Source: an uncultured Bacteroidales bacterium (GTDB lineage: Bacteria > Bacteroidota > Bacteroidia > Bacteroidales > Paludibacteraceae). Taken from it: 33,591 nucleotides of DNA. The notes under the pieces were generated by a model. That model was not told the DNA's origin. It made no database searches and was given only the letters and a program-made list of their open reading frames with translations. The stretch covers positions 1 through 33,591 of the forward strand of contig CALDQH010000010.1 in NCBI GenBank assembly GCA_937911935.1, read 5' to 3'. This document shows positions 33,031-33,591 of this stretch, piece after piece (positions within the stretch are counted from its first letter, which is position 1; each line of letters starts with the position of its first letter). A program made the position numbers and the translations under genes.

Positions 33031-33591
33031 TTGCTAAAAGAAGGTGTATATCGTGCCACGATGCTATCGCCTTCGGCATAGAGCAAATAAACCGAAAGTT
33101 CTTGTTGCTGAGCAATGGCCTGAATACTATCCCTATCGCCCAATACCATAAAAGCGGTTGCATAAGCATCTGCCAACATAGCAGATGGTGCAATTACGGT
33201 AACACTCAACAACGAATGTGCACATGGATAGGCAGTTCGGGGGTCGATGGTATGACTAATTTTTTTGCCATCTTGGTAATAAAATTGACGATAATTACCC
33301 GATGTAGCAACACCAACATCACTCACGGATAGAATCGCTGCCACCTGATTAGAAACCAACAAACTATCTTCTTTGGGTTGTTGAATACCTACGCGCCAAC
33401 GCTGACTCGACATATTAACACCCTTAACACGCATTTCGCCCCCTATATCCACCAAATAATTTTGTACGCCTTGGCTTTCTAAATAAGTAGCCACCACATC
33501 GCAGCCAAAACCTTTGGCAATGGCACTGGCATCTAATTGTACACAAGGCATGGTTTTGGTTATTTTTCCGTCCTGCAAGGCAATTTTTTGA
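33015..33591 (-). CDS. apbE: FAD:protein FMN transferase, N-terminus outside window
   Basis: The frame is open through the right edge (codons before the TTG at 33578 continue in frame), so this is the C-terminal about 192 residues of a protein usually about 330 long. Motifs are LDASAIAKGFGCDVVA, YLVDIGGEMRVKG, VATSGNYRQFYYQ, HTIDPRTAYP and the metal-binding LADAYATAFMVLG. ApbE attaches FMN covalently to threonine or serine of partner proteins such as Na+-translocating NADH dehydrogenase and Rnf subunits, outside the cytoplasmic membrane. The N-terminal lipobox or signal peptide cannot be checked here. The gene is convergent with the chrA pair. Confidence 0.93.
   Translation of the reverse strand, partial: QKIALQDGKITKTMPCVQLDASAIAKGFGCDVVATYLESQGVQNYLVDIGGEMRVKGVNMSSQRWRVGIQQPKEDSLLVSNQVAAILSVSDVGVATSGNYRQFYYQDGKKISHTIDPRTAYPCAHSLLSVTVIAPSAMLADAYATAFMVLGDRDSIQAIAQQQELSVYLLYAEGDSIVARYTPSFSNYLVK

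Overview
The window looks like chromosome of a Bacteroidota member, most likely order Bacteroidales. The evidence is a type IX secretion (T9SS) accessory cluster, a GldF-GldG protein, carboxyspermidine-type polyamine genes, single-chain PurL, no clear Shine-Dalgarno sequences, and several promoters with the Bacteroidota -7 word TAnnTTTG, some with a TTG/TTTG about 19-20 bp upstream. No plasmid, phage, insertion sequence, CRISPR array or recognisable defence system is visible. No gene-free stretch exceeds 300 bases.

Layout. 1-1234 (-): 5' part of a secreted protein built of repeated carbohydrate-binding-like modules. 1375-2346 (-): ROK sugar kinase, divergent from a WalJ/YycJ-like metallo-beta-lactamase-fold gene (2557-3342, +). 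3423-3713 (-): tRNA operon Gly-Gly-Leu with a decayed tRNA fragment in its leader region. 3911-6234 (-): carboxynorspermidine/carboxyspermidine dehydrogenase and decarboxylase, overlapping by one base. 6277-12557 (-): tight three-gene T9SS cassette (large type-B-CTD surface protein, OmpA/PD40 protein, PorP/SprF). 12769-19125 (-): a 2118-residue multi-Ig adhesin with the same C-terminal sorting domain. 19293-21177 (-): DEDDh exonuclease and DnaN one base apart. 21322-23694 (-): fused GldF-GldG. 23837-28012 (+): PagL-like outer-membrane barrel and a membrane-anchored beta-propeller protein. 28230-31907 (+): purL. 31956-33013 (+): paired half-size ChrA-type transporters. 33015-33591 (-): ApbE, cut by the window end.

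How parts fit together. The surface proteins at 8610-12557 and 12769-19125 are paralogous in architecture (signal peptide, jelly-roll-like module, Ig-like modules, gliding-motility-type C-terminal domain). PorP/SprF would anchor or help export them and the OmpA protein would tie the assembly to peptidoglycan. This is a known type of T9SS cassette, though the two adhesins are duplicated together with their terminator/promoter regions. The polyamine pair makes spermidine-type polyamines from putrescine; purL, dnaN, the tRNAs and the exonuclease are housekeeping.

The least explained layer is non-coding. Tandem 7-bp and 8-bp repeat arrays sit in several intergenic regions, sometimes forming leaders or supplying a promoter element. 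One array, with a REP-like word, lies inside the reading frame of the PagL-like protein. Small triloop hairpins and a long imperfect palindrome accompany these arrays. I see no clearly new enzymatic or defence system; the repeat family and the adhesin cassette are the best candidates for follow-up.
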